In this document: positions 36,128-48,910 of the stretch, in pieces
Numbering within the stretch: the first letter of the stretch is position 1
Layout of the letters: every line of letters starts with the position of its first letter
Source: Parietaria judaica
Lineage: Eukaryota > Streptophyta > Magnoliopsida > Rosales > Urticaceae
Direction: 5' to 3'
Length of the DNA: 64,000 nucleotides
Assembly (NCBI GenBank): GCA_954871525.1
Contig: OX940865.1
Coordinates: forward strand, 16,940,606-17,004,605
Program-made: the position numbers and the translations under genes
The notes under the pieces: generated by a model
Seen by the model: the letters and a program-made list of their open reading frames with translations, nothing else
What the model was told of the DNA's origin: nothing
Databases searched by the model: none

Positions 36128-38595
36128 ATATACTTATAACCCATTTGCTTACAAACATTTAACCCTTCGATAACCGCTCTTAATTCAGCTTCGTTATTTG
36201 AGCAAGTTCCAAAAGATTTTGAGAAGCAAAAAATGAACTTACCTTTGCATCACGGAGAATACCACCTCCACCAGCCGGCCCCGGGTTACCAAGGCTACTC
36301 CCGTCAACATTGAGTTTAAATCTACCTTGTCTTGGTTTAGTCCATCTCAGTACTTGAACTTTTTTCTTTTTAATGTCAATAATTGGAATTTCCATATTTC
36401 CTTAGAACATGAGCGTCATTTTCACTACGATGTTGAACTTCAGTGATTTTAGAACTTATGACGAGAACCCAATGCTTAATAGAAAGTCAAGATTGGCTAA
36501 CACTCTCACTTTTTCCTTCCATTCTGGCAGCGCACCTTCGACCCCAAATTTTCCAAATAGTTATAATAGGAATCAAACCTAATAAGACCCCAAGCTGAGA
36601 GGATCGCTCTGCTCTATTAAACCAAAGTTGTACCCGTTCTTTCCAACTTTGTTGGACACTAAAAGGCACGCCCACTTCGTTCGGAACTTTATTCCATAAA
36701 TCTCTAGCAAAGCCACCTTTATTCAAGATGTGTTCCAAATCTTCCATGTTTCTCCCACTACAACAGTTGCAAGCCGAAACAATAGGAACCCCAACCTTTT
36801 TTAACCTTTCATCAACGCTCAAGAAATCAAACACCGCTTTCCACACGCATATGGAGATCTTCTTCGGTAAGTATTTGTGCCAAATTCATTTCGCCCATTC
36901 AAACTTCTGACCTCGAGCTCTAATGACATTCCAAGCTGATTTAGAGCTAAAGAAACCATTCTTCTCTGGGAGCCATATAAGAGTGTCGGAGGTTGTTTTG
37001 AGGGTTCCAATACAATCTATGACTTCGTTCGCTTTGTTCAACCCGAGAAGAGCTTGCAATTTTTCCATGTCCCACTCGTTATTCGTATATAAGTCTTTCA
37101 ACTTGATCAAAGAATGCTCTCTTTCCACAAGATCAGTATGTATAGGCCCAGATTGCATAAACTTATCGTACCATAAAGAGATATATCCTTCTCTAACCTT
37201 CCACGTGGAATTCTGCAATACATATGGAACACATTCGACGACTCTTATCCAAAAAATAGAATCTGAACTACTAGCCTTGCATGTAGCAATATGTCCACCC
37301 TTAACATATTTAGCTTTGAAGAACTTGACCCACAATGAATTTTGAGAGAATAACTTCCAAGTAAACCTCATAATAAGGATCTCTGGACGTCTAACAGGCT
37401 TCTCAACCCTAACCCACCTTCATCAACTGGAACACACAATTTCTTCCAAGCCTTCCATTTCTTATTGTATTTCCCATCAATTTCACCCCCAAAAAAAAAG
37501 AACATCTTATGGATCTTCTTTATCACCATCTTATGCATGCTCAACACCGATAAAAGATGCACTGGCATGATAGAGAGCACATGCTTGAGAAGAACGAGTC
37601 TACCTCCTTGCGACAATAACCGACTCTTCCAACCCTCGATCTTCTTACAAATTTTGTTAACCAAGGGATCGAAATGTCGAATCTTCAATTTTCCATCAAC
37701 TATTGGAACACCCAAATAAGTAAAAGGAAATTTTCCTTCCACAAAATTAGTGTCGTTGAGAATTTCAAACTTCCTTTCTAGAGATAATATGTTTCGAGAA
37801 GAATATAACAGACTTTTCTTTATTGATTCTTTGCCCTGACCAATCTTCATATTTTTTAATTGTCAACACCAGATTCTGAATAGATCTTTTACTTGCATTC
37901 GCAAATATTACGATGTCGTCCGCATATAGCAAGTGTGAGATTATAGGAGCACCGATCGGGTGGGAAAAGGGCATAATTTTCCTCTCATCTATCGCGTTAT
38001 TGATCAATCTAGAAAAAACTTCCTCCATTATGATGAAAATATAAGGGGACAAAGGATCTCCTTGTCGCAAACCCCTTTTTGATTTAAGGAAACCCTTGTA
38101 TGTGCCGTTCATCATAACTGAAAACCACGGAGTAGCAATACAATTCTGAATCAACCTACAAAAGAAGTCGGGAAAACCAAAAGCACGAAGAGTTCGATCC
38201 AAAAATCTCCAGTCGACACGATCATATGCTTTGCTCATATCAATTTTGAATACCACATTGCCTCCTCTAGTCTTTCGATGCAACATTTTAGTCATTTCTT
38301 GAGTTAAAGTTACATTCTCTAGGATACTCCTGCCGCTAACAAAAGCGCTTTGCTCCGAAGATATGATGTCATTCATTACCAGAGACAATTTCACAACGAT
38401 AAGTTTAGAGAAAACTTTGTAAATCACATTGCACAAGCTTATCGGACGAAATTTGTCAAAGGATTGAGGATTTTTAGACTTCGGAATAAGGACACTATAC
38501 GAAGATACATAGAAGCGAGGAAGATTTGCACCTGTAAAAAACTCTTTCACGGCCGCCATAACATCTTCCTTGATAATTGTCCACGACTTTGGGCA

Positions 38596-41500
38596 CTATA
38601 TATATTGAGTATATGTAATATTTGTATACCTTATTAATCTTACCAATTAATCCGTCGATAAGTTTCGATAAATATCGACAACTTCTACTTGATTTTATAT
38701 TTTATCTATTGATAAACTCGTTACCAAACGAGGAACGATGAACCAATTAATAACGGTTCTCGTATCACATGTCAGGCGATCAACTAATCGTTAATGATAA
38801 CATCCTTGAATATTCCATACGTTTTACGCTACTTCTTATATTTCTAAGAAACGAGATACCTTTATTTAAGCTGAAACGACATCTCATGGTTTACTATGAA
38901 ACGACATCACATGGTAAATTGTATAAACGACATTATGCTGTATGTCAATGAAAACAAAAGACAACTCATTCACGAACCCTAGCTAATTTTGTATGCGCAA
39001 TTACTGAAGTTGTTAGAATGAAATTTCAACTAAGCCATATAGTTATCATTTAGATAAAACAATTAGATGCAAAAATACAATAATCATAGAGGCAAAGAAG
39101 ATAAATTGTGGATAAAATTTTAAATTGCATAAGACTTGAAACGATCAATACCGCCTTGCAAAAGCGTGTGTGGTTGATGTCTTCTCAATATGTCTCTACC
39201 GGCCCGTCCCGGCATCACTAGGTTAGGTTAGAGATGGTAATTATCAAAGACGTTACAAAGCTGTTTGTTGTTGTTGCTTGGCTTCTATCATTTGTTTTAG
39301 AAATATTTGCGGCAACGTTCACGGCGTATTTTTAAAACAATTGTCAACGCAAGAACATCGAAAGCGAAGATGAAAACAAACATCAATGCCGTTAGTACCA
39401 CAAATTATTAATTGGCTGGTTTCAATAATCCATGATCGTCTTCCCCGAATCAAAACGTACCGTTTAATTGCGCATTCACAATTTTGGATCTCTGCTCAAT
39501 CGAAGCACGATCGAATGGCGTTGACCTTGTTGAGTCAAGGATTCATTTAAATCATAGTCAAAGTCTCTATGAAGGTTCAGATACTGAGTATCGGAGAAGT
39601 CTTTTCATTCAGTTAACTGAGCTAATTTCACTGAAGATGGTTAATTGCTTTTACTTTTAGTGACATCAAACTGGAGCTTTTATTAATTATATTAAGTGGT
39701 GTTAATTGGTATACCGGAAACAGAATTTCAGATAACCGTTTCTGAAGCCCGGACCTAAATATGTTAATATCATATACAGAATCTAGAATTTTGGATTCTA
39801 TTATTGTTTGCTGATTTTCGAACTTGAATTCTAGTTTGGAAAGAAAAAAAAATCTAGGATTTTGTTTATTGGAATTAAATTTCTGATTAAATAGCCATGC
39901 AAACATTTTAAGTTTTTCTTTTTCTTTTCGGAACTGAGAATTTCCTTTTTGGGAGTAAAAATTGACATCTATGTACAACAATGATATTTATACGGAGATA
40001 TTTGTGATAAAAGTGTCTAATTTTTTTTCTTTTTAAAATTCCTCGTTTTTCAGTTACATTAAAAAAGTAGTGAAATTTACGTTTTTAATTATTTTATCCA
40101 ATGTGTCTTCATGAACGTTATTTTTTTTTTACATAAATATGTCTCATATTAATTACACCGTTTTTTTTTCTTTTCTTCATATTTTGGGATCTCCCGTATT
40201 AAATACTTCAATTTAAAAACATACGCATAGTGATTAGCATTTACAAAGACTCGTATATAGGACATAACCAATCAAAAACGCAATTTTCAAGACTATGGAT
40301 ATTTGCTCAATTCAAGTATAAACGTAAGAATATCTCATACTATTTAAAAAAAGATATCGGGTACTTGTATCGCAATCATCCCTCACCAATATGAAAATTT
40401 GTTTAGCCTCGATGACTGATGCAAATTATGAAATTTTAAATCCTTTTTTTAATGAATCAGACTTCCGGATTAACCGTTCAAAACTTAACTTTCTTTTACC
40501 GGCTCTAGGTTTTATCGGCAATTAAAAAACTGTATTTACAACAATTTAGATCTTGAGTTTGCAAAGCCTATTTAGCCTTAATCATACAAGGATATTTTGA
40601 TGATATTTGAAGAATGAAAGTCTTGCTCTGTGGGGAACTGCAATAATTTGTTTGACTGAATATTTCTGGAGCCAAAAATAATTATTATTTCTTCCATAAT
40701 TTATTGCATTGCAATTTGCAAAACAGGAAAGTATTCATTTTCTGTGAAATACAAGGTACTACAGAAGATACCATAGTATAAGTATTACTCATGAAACTAG
40801 TCCATATTTATTTTCTCTATTTCTTTCTTCTTTTGTCTTCTTTTCATGTACTCAATTCTAACTAGATTCTTTTGTATGTTTATATTATTAGGTTTTTTTT
40901 TTTTTTTTCTTCAGTAGAACTTCTTGTGAACAAACACTTTCCACTAGTATTATGATTTATGGCAGCTCTATATCTTGAAGCAATGATCAAATCAGAAAGA
41001 AATCTTTTCAACCAAAATCTAAGTTTTGATCATATATATTAGGTGAAAAATCTTGTTGTGATAATATTTTTTCTTTTCTTGCGGTAAAAATTAATTTGAA
41101 ATAATACTAATTAGGGCTTAGGCCGCTTTGTGTTGCTTTCACGATAGGCATTTTTGTTTCATCGCGAATTTGTTGGCAACTTATGTATTTGCTAAACAAT
41201 TAAGAGAAATAGCACGTTAATTAATTAAAACAATTCGGGTATGCTTTTTCGTATAAGTAAATTTTATCTTCTCATGCAAATACATTTGTGCTACCATTTC
41301 TACTTGTTTTTCTGTGGAGCAAAAATATCAAAATTATCCTCTATGAAAACTTAAATATTAGTTATATCTATTTTAGTCTTTAATTAACAAGACTAAAAAT
41401 TACTAAACAATAATTTTGAAAAAAATACATTTTATAACTTTAGTTTGTATTAATATGTTATTTGAAAGTAATTTTGACAAAATCCTTAACCAAGAGCACC

Positions 41501-41723
41501 TTAAATTTGGAATGATAATTTTTTAGAATAATAGTGAACAAAATACTTAAGTTACCGTCCACTGCGTTGGTAGATACCAAGTTTTTCTTTTGTGGAGATC
41601 TTAATTTCAGTAAAATCTATTTTTTTACTAATAAGTTGTTTATTGACAGATCAATTTCTATTAAAAAAAATTCAAAAAAATGGAATTGATTTAAAACTTA
41701 AGTACTTGTATTGCTACTGCTAC
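38596..41723. other. Intergenic, no gene recognised
   Basis: AT-rich sequence with only short open frames. 38880-38910 has a short local repeat ('aaacgacatc(t/a)catgg'). No RNA gene or complete element was found. Confidence 0.4.
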
Positions 41724-42325
41724 TAGGGGTGAGCATTTTAGACCCAACCCGATGGCCCAACCCAATCCGTTAGAGACCCGACCCCAATCTAACCCGCCCA
41801 ATCTAACCCGCTCAAAGTTGGGTCGGATCGGGCCGGACCCGACTATTATTCAAGTCGGGGTCGAGTCCAAAACCTTGGGTCGGGTCGGGGTCTCCGACCC
41901 GACCAATATAATAAATACATATTTCATATTAATTTTTATTCAAGTAGTGTAATCTTTAATCTTTTAAAAAATTTCATTCTTATTTTTATTTACAATCAAA
42001 GACCATTCAATCTCCCATTTTCATGTTTTACATTGTTTAGTGTATGTTTTTTTGATTAAATTTGTTTGGGGTATTTTTACTTGAATATTGAATTACATTG
42101 ATGTATTTTTTTTCATATTATTTTTTGTTATATAAGACTAAATTTTAATTAATCGAGCCATGGCGACCAAACCAACCCAACCCAACCCGATTTTATCGGG
42201 GTTGGTTTGGTTCGGGCATTGAAAAATTTTGGGTCGGATCGGGCTTTTTCTTAAGAACCCGAAGTGATCGGATTGGGTCCATAAAAAGCATCGGGGCGGG
42301 CCAACCCAACCCATACTCACCCCTA
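41724..42325. mobile_element. hAT MITE (TAGGGGTGAG ends)
   Basis: The 602-bp element has inverted ends TAGGGGTGAGCAT and ATACTCACCCCTA. The flanking 8-mers actgctac and actgctat differ at one base, fitting a hAT target duplication. Both arms are built from 'cgacccgacc', 'ccaacccaaccc' and 'gggtcggatcgggc' words. The AT-rich centre has no coding. Confidence 0.88.
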
Positions 42326-42885
42326 ACTGCTATTACTCCAATTCCAATCCTTTCTAAGTTATAAAGATGTTCTTTAGAAAAGTCAAACGTGGTAATTATT
42401 TGGTTATTAATGAATGTTGGTGTGGATGTGGACTTTTCATTTCTTCATCAATGAGTGTAGTTGTTTATAAGTTATAATTAACCAAAATAAATAGCTTACG
42501 ACACCTTTTGGGTGACCCCTCTTGGATTGCCGATTCTTAAGCTAAAGTTGAAAGGAAGATCTTCTGTCCTTCCCCTTAAATCATAACCTCTTTGAAAAAG
42601 AATTCAATATTCTTATCTTTGGGATAAAATTGAACCTAATTGAAGTAGAATTTATAAGTCTCTTACTAGGGGTAGCGAAAAAGACCAAAATTCTAATTCC
42701 AAACGGAATATCAAATTTACCGCTATAGAGATAAGTAGATTTTAGTTAGAAATTGAACACACCGATGTGTCACGACTCGTTTGGTAGTAGAGACATTCGT
42801 TTCTTATTGTATAGAAAATAAAAATAAAAATAAAAATCATAAATGAATATTTCTTTTAAGGAAGTGTAAGAGTATATTTCCAATA
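42326..42885. other. Intergenic, no gene
   Basis: No coding frame or element end recognised between the hAT MITE and foldback element C. Confidence 0.4.
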
Positions 42886-43568
42886 GAGAAAATAGCGGCA
42901 AAAGTCTGTAACTATGTATATTTGTTGTAATTAAGTCCTTATACTTAAATTTTGGTGCTAAAGGTCCCTACCTTTAGAATATTGTTCCACATTAGTCCTT
43001 ATGCCGTTATCATATCGTTAACTGCAGCATTGGCTGCATACTTATCATCTATATCACCAAAAATTTAAGGCAAAAGTATTAAAAGTAAAAAAATTAAAAA
43101 AAAAATATTCTATACCGTTAAATCCACATATCATAGTGAAATTAAGCCGCAGTTTTAATGTATCCACCATTTTAAAAATTCTTTGTCTTCTTCTTATTTC
43201 TTTGCGATTTAATTTGGTCGTTTACGTATATTTTCATTTTCTTTCTTGAGTTCCTGTAATTGACGCTGGAATTTGATCTATAACTTACACTGGTGGATCC
43301 ATAAAAATGTGGTGTAATTTCACTGCGCTACGTGAATTTAACGGTTTAGAATTTTTAGTAATTTTTACTTTTGGTAATTTAGCCTTAATTTATTTAGTGA
43401 CATGGATGACACGTAGATAGCCAACATGGCACTTAACAATATGATAATGGCAAGAAGACTGATGTGCAACAAGATACTAAAGATAGAGACTTTCGCCACC
43501 AAAATTTGAATATAGAGACTTAGCTGTTACAAATATATAGAGTTAAAGACTTTCGCCGTTATTTTTCC
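42886..43568. mobile_element. Mutator-like long-TIR foldback element C
   Basis: The 683-bp element has arms of about 250 bp (42886-43146 and 43311-43568). The ends are GAGAAAATAGCGGCAAAAGT and the complement GGAAAAATAACGGCGAAAGT. The flanks share atttccaata (42876-42885 and 43569-43578), a 9-10 bp target duplication. The arms contain mirrored blocks such as 'gaaattaa'/'gtaatttcac' and 'ccgttaaatccac'/'gtgaatttaacgg'. No coding. Confidence 0.85.
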
Positions 43569-46340
43569 ATTTCCAATATTAATCACTAAATAGTATATAA
43601 TTAATAATGGTTATTTTGTACTCTTCACTCACTATACTATTCTTAACTATTATATATAGCTATATTATTAAATATTGCGGTTGAGAGTTTAATTTTATTG
43701 CTAAATACTCAATATATGTAAAAAAAAAAAAAATTAAATAATAGAATATTCAATTTTACTTGCAAATATATATATATAAAAAAAACATTACTCGGATCTA
43801 GTAATTATAAAATTCGGACCGTATTTACCGCCAACCCATAAGGCATGAAGAAAACTACCTAATGGCTTTAGATAGATATATAGATATTCCTTCAAAAAAG
43901 ATAGATATATAGATACACTCTTCATAGTCGTACTAGTTCTCCATATTACTATAATGCTAAACCAAAGTTGAGTGTGTGCGTGTTGATCTTTGGAAGTAAT
44001 TGATTGTTCAAGTGTGTAACTTTAGAAATCAATAAGCTTTTTTCTTCTTCTTTCATGTAATTACATGTCCACTTATGCCCTTGCTTTGGCCGACCATGAG
44101 CCGCGTTATGAGTTCTCTTAAGAGGGTCAAGCCAGGAAATCAGGCTCATCATCGCACACGGTTACGATCATCACTTCACTTGCTACCTTTTTTTACCATA
44201 CACTCGTATGCAAGTTTTTGCGTGAGAAACGATACCTACCTCAAGAATTTACCATGTTATATTCATAATAAGATATGGTGTTGTAATCAGCTTTCATATC
44301 AAAATAGATATGTTGCCATTGCCATAGTACACACATATATTATAATTTGTTTTATGTGAATGGTGATTTATTTGTAACAAAGTAAACATCTATGCGCAAA
44401 ATTAATAACTTAAAACAATATAATGTGGTACATATTCGGTACCCTTTAAATTCTCTAATTAACCTACTCTTTATATTGAATATTGGAATCAAGCTACACG
44501 ACATACAATAAAAATAGAACACTCCATTGCCCATTTGGCTGTTGTGTTCCTAAAAAAATAATTTTAAAGTATCACGGCAAAATATGATTTTTATATTGAA
44601 AAGTGATATTGACAGAGTAGTAAATAACATTACTTTTTTTTTTTGAAGAAAGTAAATAACATTACTAACAAAGCTTGTTTGGTCTAGAAATCACTACATA
44701 CTCTTTGAGAGATCGTGGGTTCAATCCCAAAGAGTAGAAATTGCGTATTTATGTAATCTTAACTGGTAGTGTATGCGACCAATAATATTGATTGTTCTCA
44801 CATTGCGAATATATCATGTACTCAAGTATATGTAATCTTAGCTAATAATTATTAACTCCGTAAAAAAACAATAATGCTGTTTTAATTACATATATATTTG
44901 AACTTCTATATCGAAATATCAAGTTCGAATCACACGCGTTCTAATTAAAAAAAGAAAATCGCTTGTCTCAATTGAAAAATCCACAATGACCGTAAATCGG
45001 TCTATGATTACCAAGGCTTTACAAAAAACCGAGAGTAAAATAAATAAAAAAATCAACGAATCTTTCATAAATTTTATGCAATACCAAAAGTTTACCATCG
45101 TTTTTTTTTTTTTATCGATAACGGTTTTTTGAACTTGGAAGGAACAAAGTTGGAGAACTTTTTTTTTTTTTTGAAAGCATTTGAAAGAACTAACAAGACA
45201 AGTGTGAAAACATTTGAGAAGAAGAGGATGAGAGTTTGGTAATGTAAATGTAGGGACCCCAAAATTTAGAGAAAAGGTAGAGAGAAAAATTATGAAAGGC
45301 CTAATAAGCTCACGTGTAGGGCTCAAAGCACTTTAAATAACCATAATAATGTAGAGATTCATGATTAGGATTAGCCATGCAGGGATTGGTATTATGTGAA
45401 ATCATTCGAAAGGCCTCAGAAGAAAGAAAACAAGAACTATAAATCAAATAAAATTAATTTGTGGATTTTGATGAGGTCATGCTCATAAGTCATGAGCTGG
45501 TTAAAAAAAATAACTCATTACCGGTGGGTCAAGTTAACTTATGCCCTAGCCAATGATATCACGAATTTACCCATCATCAACAAATGGGGTCTAAATTTTT
45601 ACAAAGATCTTAAGCCTTCACGTGTTTCCATCAAACCCTGTCAAATCAAATTGACATATGGGTAATGCAATCATATACATATATATACATAAAATTTCTC
45701 AATACATGTTTTAATACTAAATATAATTAAGGGTATTCGCAATACAAATATCATTTTTTTTAAATTAAAGATAAGTTTTCAATTCTTTGTTTTAAATGAT
45801 AAAAAAAAATATTTTTCTAGTGCTTGTTTTATACAATATGAGAGAAAAATATTAATATTTTTTGTGATTAAAATAAAAAATAAGTATTTAACGTTAATTT
45901 TTTAAATACTAAAATGCCCTAATATCCCTTATTTGCCTCTTTCATACCATTTAGGTTTTATTAAATTTTATTTTATTTTAAGAAAAAAGTCAAAACCGAA
46001 TGATGTTGAAAAATTAGATGATGATCTATTCCCGGGAGTCTTCTAAAAAAAGATTTATATTCTTCCAAACAAAAATATTATTTTGATTTTAAATATAATT
46101 TGCTAATTACCATCGATAATGTAATTTTTTCTAATTAATTTCATATGCATACAATTTACAGTCGGTAATAATTTAAATCATGAATACTCTTTTCAACAAC
46201 AAAAAAATAGTAGATATAAAAAAGCATAAAAATTAATAACAAATAATTTTGAATTTTCAAAAATAAAAAAATATATCATGAGAATGTATAATAATAAAAT
46301 AAAAACTAAACTACACTACATTTATTTTAGAAAGGGAAAA
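43569..46340. other. Intergenic containing a SINE; no gene
   Basis: Apart from the SINE at 44668-44868 and poly-T runs (44634-44644, 45103-45113, 45161-45172), nothing is recognised. Short frames at 44075-44359 and 44919-45326 lack coding character. Confidence 0.4.
44668..44868 (+). mobile_element. tRNA-derived SINE, copy 3
   Basis: The head 'aaagcttgtttggtctag' (A-box half) and a B box GGTTCAATCCC (44718-44728) are followed by 'aaattgcgtatttatgtaat', 'ggtagtgtatgcgaccaata', 'tgtaatcttagctaataat' and an A-rich tail. It is the closest match to copy 1. Confidence 0.75.
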
Positions 46341-46950
46341 TATAGGTAAAAGTACCTTTAAGTACCTCAAAGTTCACGGCATATTCCAAATCTTGACTTT
46401 TAAAGCTAAAATTGTACCGAACTGTCAGAAACTGCTTATTTCATTAGTACCAAACCATTAACTTTCAGAAAACATCAATATTTATTGCGGCATACGTACA
46501 TAAGTTGTGAGTGACGACTTAAGTACTTAAGTTATTATCATTTATTATCGATGTATGCAATTTAAGTTATAATCATATACGTAGATGATGTAGAATTGGT
46601 GGATAAAATTACAAAAATAGCATAAATGGTGATAACTTAGGTATTTATGTCGTCAATAATAGAACTTATGATTTTTTTTGTAATTTTATCCACCAATTTT
46701 ATACATATTTAAGTTTAAGATAGTAACCCAAGTACATTTGTCGCTAATAAACGATAATAAGTTAAGTATTTACGTGGTTGATAATAACTTAAGAACGTCA
46801 CCGCAATAAATATTGGTATTTTGTGGAAGTTAACGGTTTGGTACTAACGACATACATAATTTTTAATAGTTTAGTACTTTTACCTCTACAAAATAAGATT
46901 TAAAATATATTGTGAAGTTTGAAGTACTTCAAGGTACTTTTGCCCGTATA
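46341..46950. mobile_element. Long-TIR foldback element D (Mutator-like)
   Basis: About 610 bp, foldback along most of its length. The ends are TATAGGTAAAAGTACCTTTA and the complement TATACGGGCAAAAGTACCTT. Inner mirrored parts include 'caatatttattgcgg'/'ccgcaataaatattgg' and 'ttggtggataaaattacaaa'/'ttgtaattttatccaccaa'. I could not find a clean target duplication, so the true ends may lie a few bases outward (46334-46356 region). No coding. Confidence 0.7.
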
Positions 46951-47216
46951 AAAAGAGAAACAAAATTATAAAAACAAAATTTTCTTAGATGTATATATAT
47001 ATATACATGATAATTTATTTATACATCACTTTCTTAGAGTAAATGAAGGGCCATTACCTAGATGGAGTGGCTCTGCATAATTGTAATTATAGGCAATGTG
47101 CATGATGATGGTTGTTCATGAATGCCTGTGGCCATGCAAAAAATCTCTTGACCTCTGCCATTACACATTTATGAAAACAAACAACCCTTAACCCCTTTGA
47201 ATCATTAAGCCCAGCC

Positions 47217-47218
<2 letters not shown>

Positions 47219-47281
<63 letters not shown>
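47219..47281. repeat. AT microsatellite
   Basis: About 30 AT dinucleotide units, the longest such tract in the window. Confidence 0.9.
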
Positions 47282-47283
<2 letters not shown>

Positions 47284-47658
47284 CCATTTAAGAGAACCAT
47301 TATTGTTGTTGAGTTTTGCCTATCATCATTGGTAATTTACTCTCTTTTATTACACTTCTGCCCCTCTCTACTCACTCACTCACTCACACAATTGTTGACT
47401 ATGAAATCCATGGGTTGAATGAGGATCGGATTGGCCTTTGCACATGTGAGCACAGTGCTCTTTTTGTACTCGCATATCATTGTTACTTATGCCATCTCTT
47501 CTCCTATAATCACCTCACAACTCACAAGTGTGTTGCATTGGAGCTATCAAGTGTTATATTATATATTATATCCATTAAAAAAAGTGTTATATTATATACA
47601 GTTTTAAAAAAAAGTGTTATGTTATATACAAAGCATAAGCTAAGTAATTAGCAACAAT

Positions 47659-47739
47659 TTTCCATTTAATATGTGCATTTTGTTCCCTTAATGTTACAAA
47701 ATAAAATTAAGGGAACAAAATGCACATATTAAATGGAAA
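47659..47739. repeat. Perfect 34-bp inverted repeat with 13-base loop
   Basis: The arms at 47659-47692 (tttccatttaatatgtgcat...) and 47706-47739 are exact reverse complements. The loop is gttacaaaataaa. The lack of any mismatch suggests a recent origin or a selected hairpin. No flanking duplication was identified. Confidence 0.9.
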
Positions 47740-47827
47740 CTAAGAAAGGTTTGAGGTTTCAAGACGCGAGACTTTTGTTGGTAATTAGTACTAATTAGCC
47801 TAATTTTATTGATATGCGTGTAGAAAA

Positions 47828-48424
47828 TGTCTGGGATTTAGGCTCATTGGGTTTTGCGGGTCCGACCTAATTACATTAAGGGTGCTGAGCTCACTCGTGC
47901 CCGTAAATTTATTATGAGTAGTTTAATTAATTATTAGAATTGATTAATAATGACCTAGAGGGTTTAGTCCATTTAATCCATGAGGGCTATAAGTACCACA
48001 CTTAAGCTCATAATTAACAAATCCAAGCCATAAACCCTCGAGCTATTTTTGACTTTTCTCTAGCCCCCATAACCGAATTCGCATAGCCTCCGGATGCCCC
48101 GATATACTCGTCGTCCAATCACCGAGAAGGACCTAGCAGTATGACGAGGTAATTCTCGGTCATATTGACGTTCTCGCAATGACGTGGTGGACGAGTTATA
48201 GGCTCTGCACTTGTGGATCTGTGATCTGAATCTCTAAGGAATCTGACCACACGTCATCCGATACAGAATTAAGCCAGAAGTCTATAGTTGGCAAAAGTAC
48301 CGAAATTTTAGCGAAGAATCAAAACTAACTCTCTTAATTTCTGAAATTAATCTATATCTTTGTTTCGATGAAATCCCATGATTTTCTGTCTCGGGATCAG
48401 AAAATATTATCTAAAATCCCAACA
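47828..48424 (+). mobile_element. LTR of a copia-like retrotransposon
   Basis: It starts TGTCTGGGATTTAG and ends CTAAAATCCCAACA, so the two LTR ends are inverted-like as in copia elements. The primer-binding site follows one base later: TAGTATCAGAGTC (48426-48438), a near match to the TGGTATCAGAGCC complement of initiator tRNA-Met. That makes this the 5' LTR of a plus-oriented element. No gag-pol domain and no second LTR are seen downstream, so the element is a remnant. Confidence 0.75.
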
Positions 48425-48910
48425 ATAGTATCAGAGTCATTTTGATTATTTTTTTAAAATTAGATTTTTCGGATCCGAAATCATTTTCTGTAATTTTAGG
48501 GATGTTTAGATTTTCAGTGGGAGCAGTAAAATTAATTTTTGATTAATTCTTTTGTTCGGGAATTTTTGTGAACGGTTTTGGATCAGTAAAAATACCTTTT
48601 TATGATTAAAATAATTTTCATAAATTTTGAGTGCTCGTAACCGCACGGCACCATCATGGAATGCAACGGCGATCTCATGACACCGCGGGGAGTGCCACTA
48701 AATCGTGGCACAAGGCCACGGAAACCCTAGCCATCCCTAATCACGTTAAGGTTCGGTCAAGTGGGCATGTAACTGTTCCAGGCCCACGGGTTTATGGGTT
48801 GGGTCAAACTCAACCAAAGTTAACGGGTCCAGGTTTGACATATATCCAATCTCATGGGTCGGGGCACCCGACTCGCGATCGGGTCTAACTCGGGTCGGAC
48901 CCCGACCTAA
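48425..48910 (+). mobile_element. Leader remnant of the copia-like element
   Basis: It begins with the primer-binding site. The following GC-richer part (48640-48910) has an open frame of 85 codons (48631-48888, 'MLVTARHHHGMQRRSHDTAG...') that I do not recognise; it lacks gag zinc-knuckle or protease motifs. The sequence returns to AT-rich DNA at about 48915. Confidence 0.5.

Larger units (their letters stand above)
35116..38595 (-). mobile_element. L1-type LINE, 5'-truncated and frameshifted
   Basis: Read on the minus strand, the 5' edge near 38595 opens inside the reverse transcriptase frame (PKSWTIIKEDVMAAVKEFF). RT motifs follow: FRPISLCNVIYK, SAFVSGRSI, FKIDMSKAYDRVDW, LRQGDPLSPYIF and the catalytic YADDIVIFA (about 37896-37925). 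The frame then shifts near 37790-37850 and continues through the thumb (FTYLGVPI, 37368-37850), a connection part (36886-37371), a zinc-knuckle-like zf-RVT part (NCCSGRNMEDLEHIL, 36487-36846) and an RNase H domain (FKLNVDGSSLGNPGPAGGGGILRD, from about 36395). RNase H is split by a foldback element at 35661-36127 and resumes as IDIECDSRIVVAWL. The 3' end is an (AAT)n tail, seen on the plus strand as ATT repeats (35116-35175). ORF1 and endonuclease are absent, so the copy cannot be active. Confidence 0.9.

Noticed and set aside
44075..44359. 94-codon frame as a gene
   Set aside because: Composition and lack of motifs or splice signals; frames overlap on both strands.
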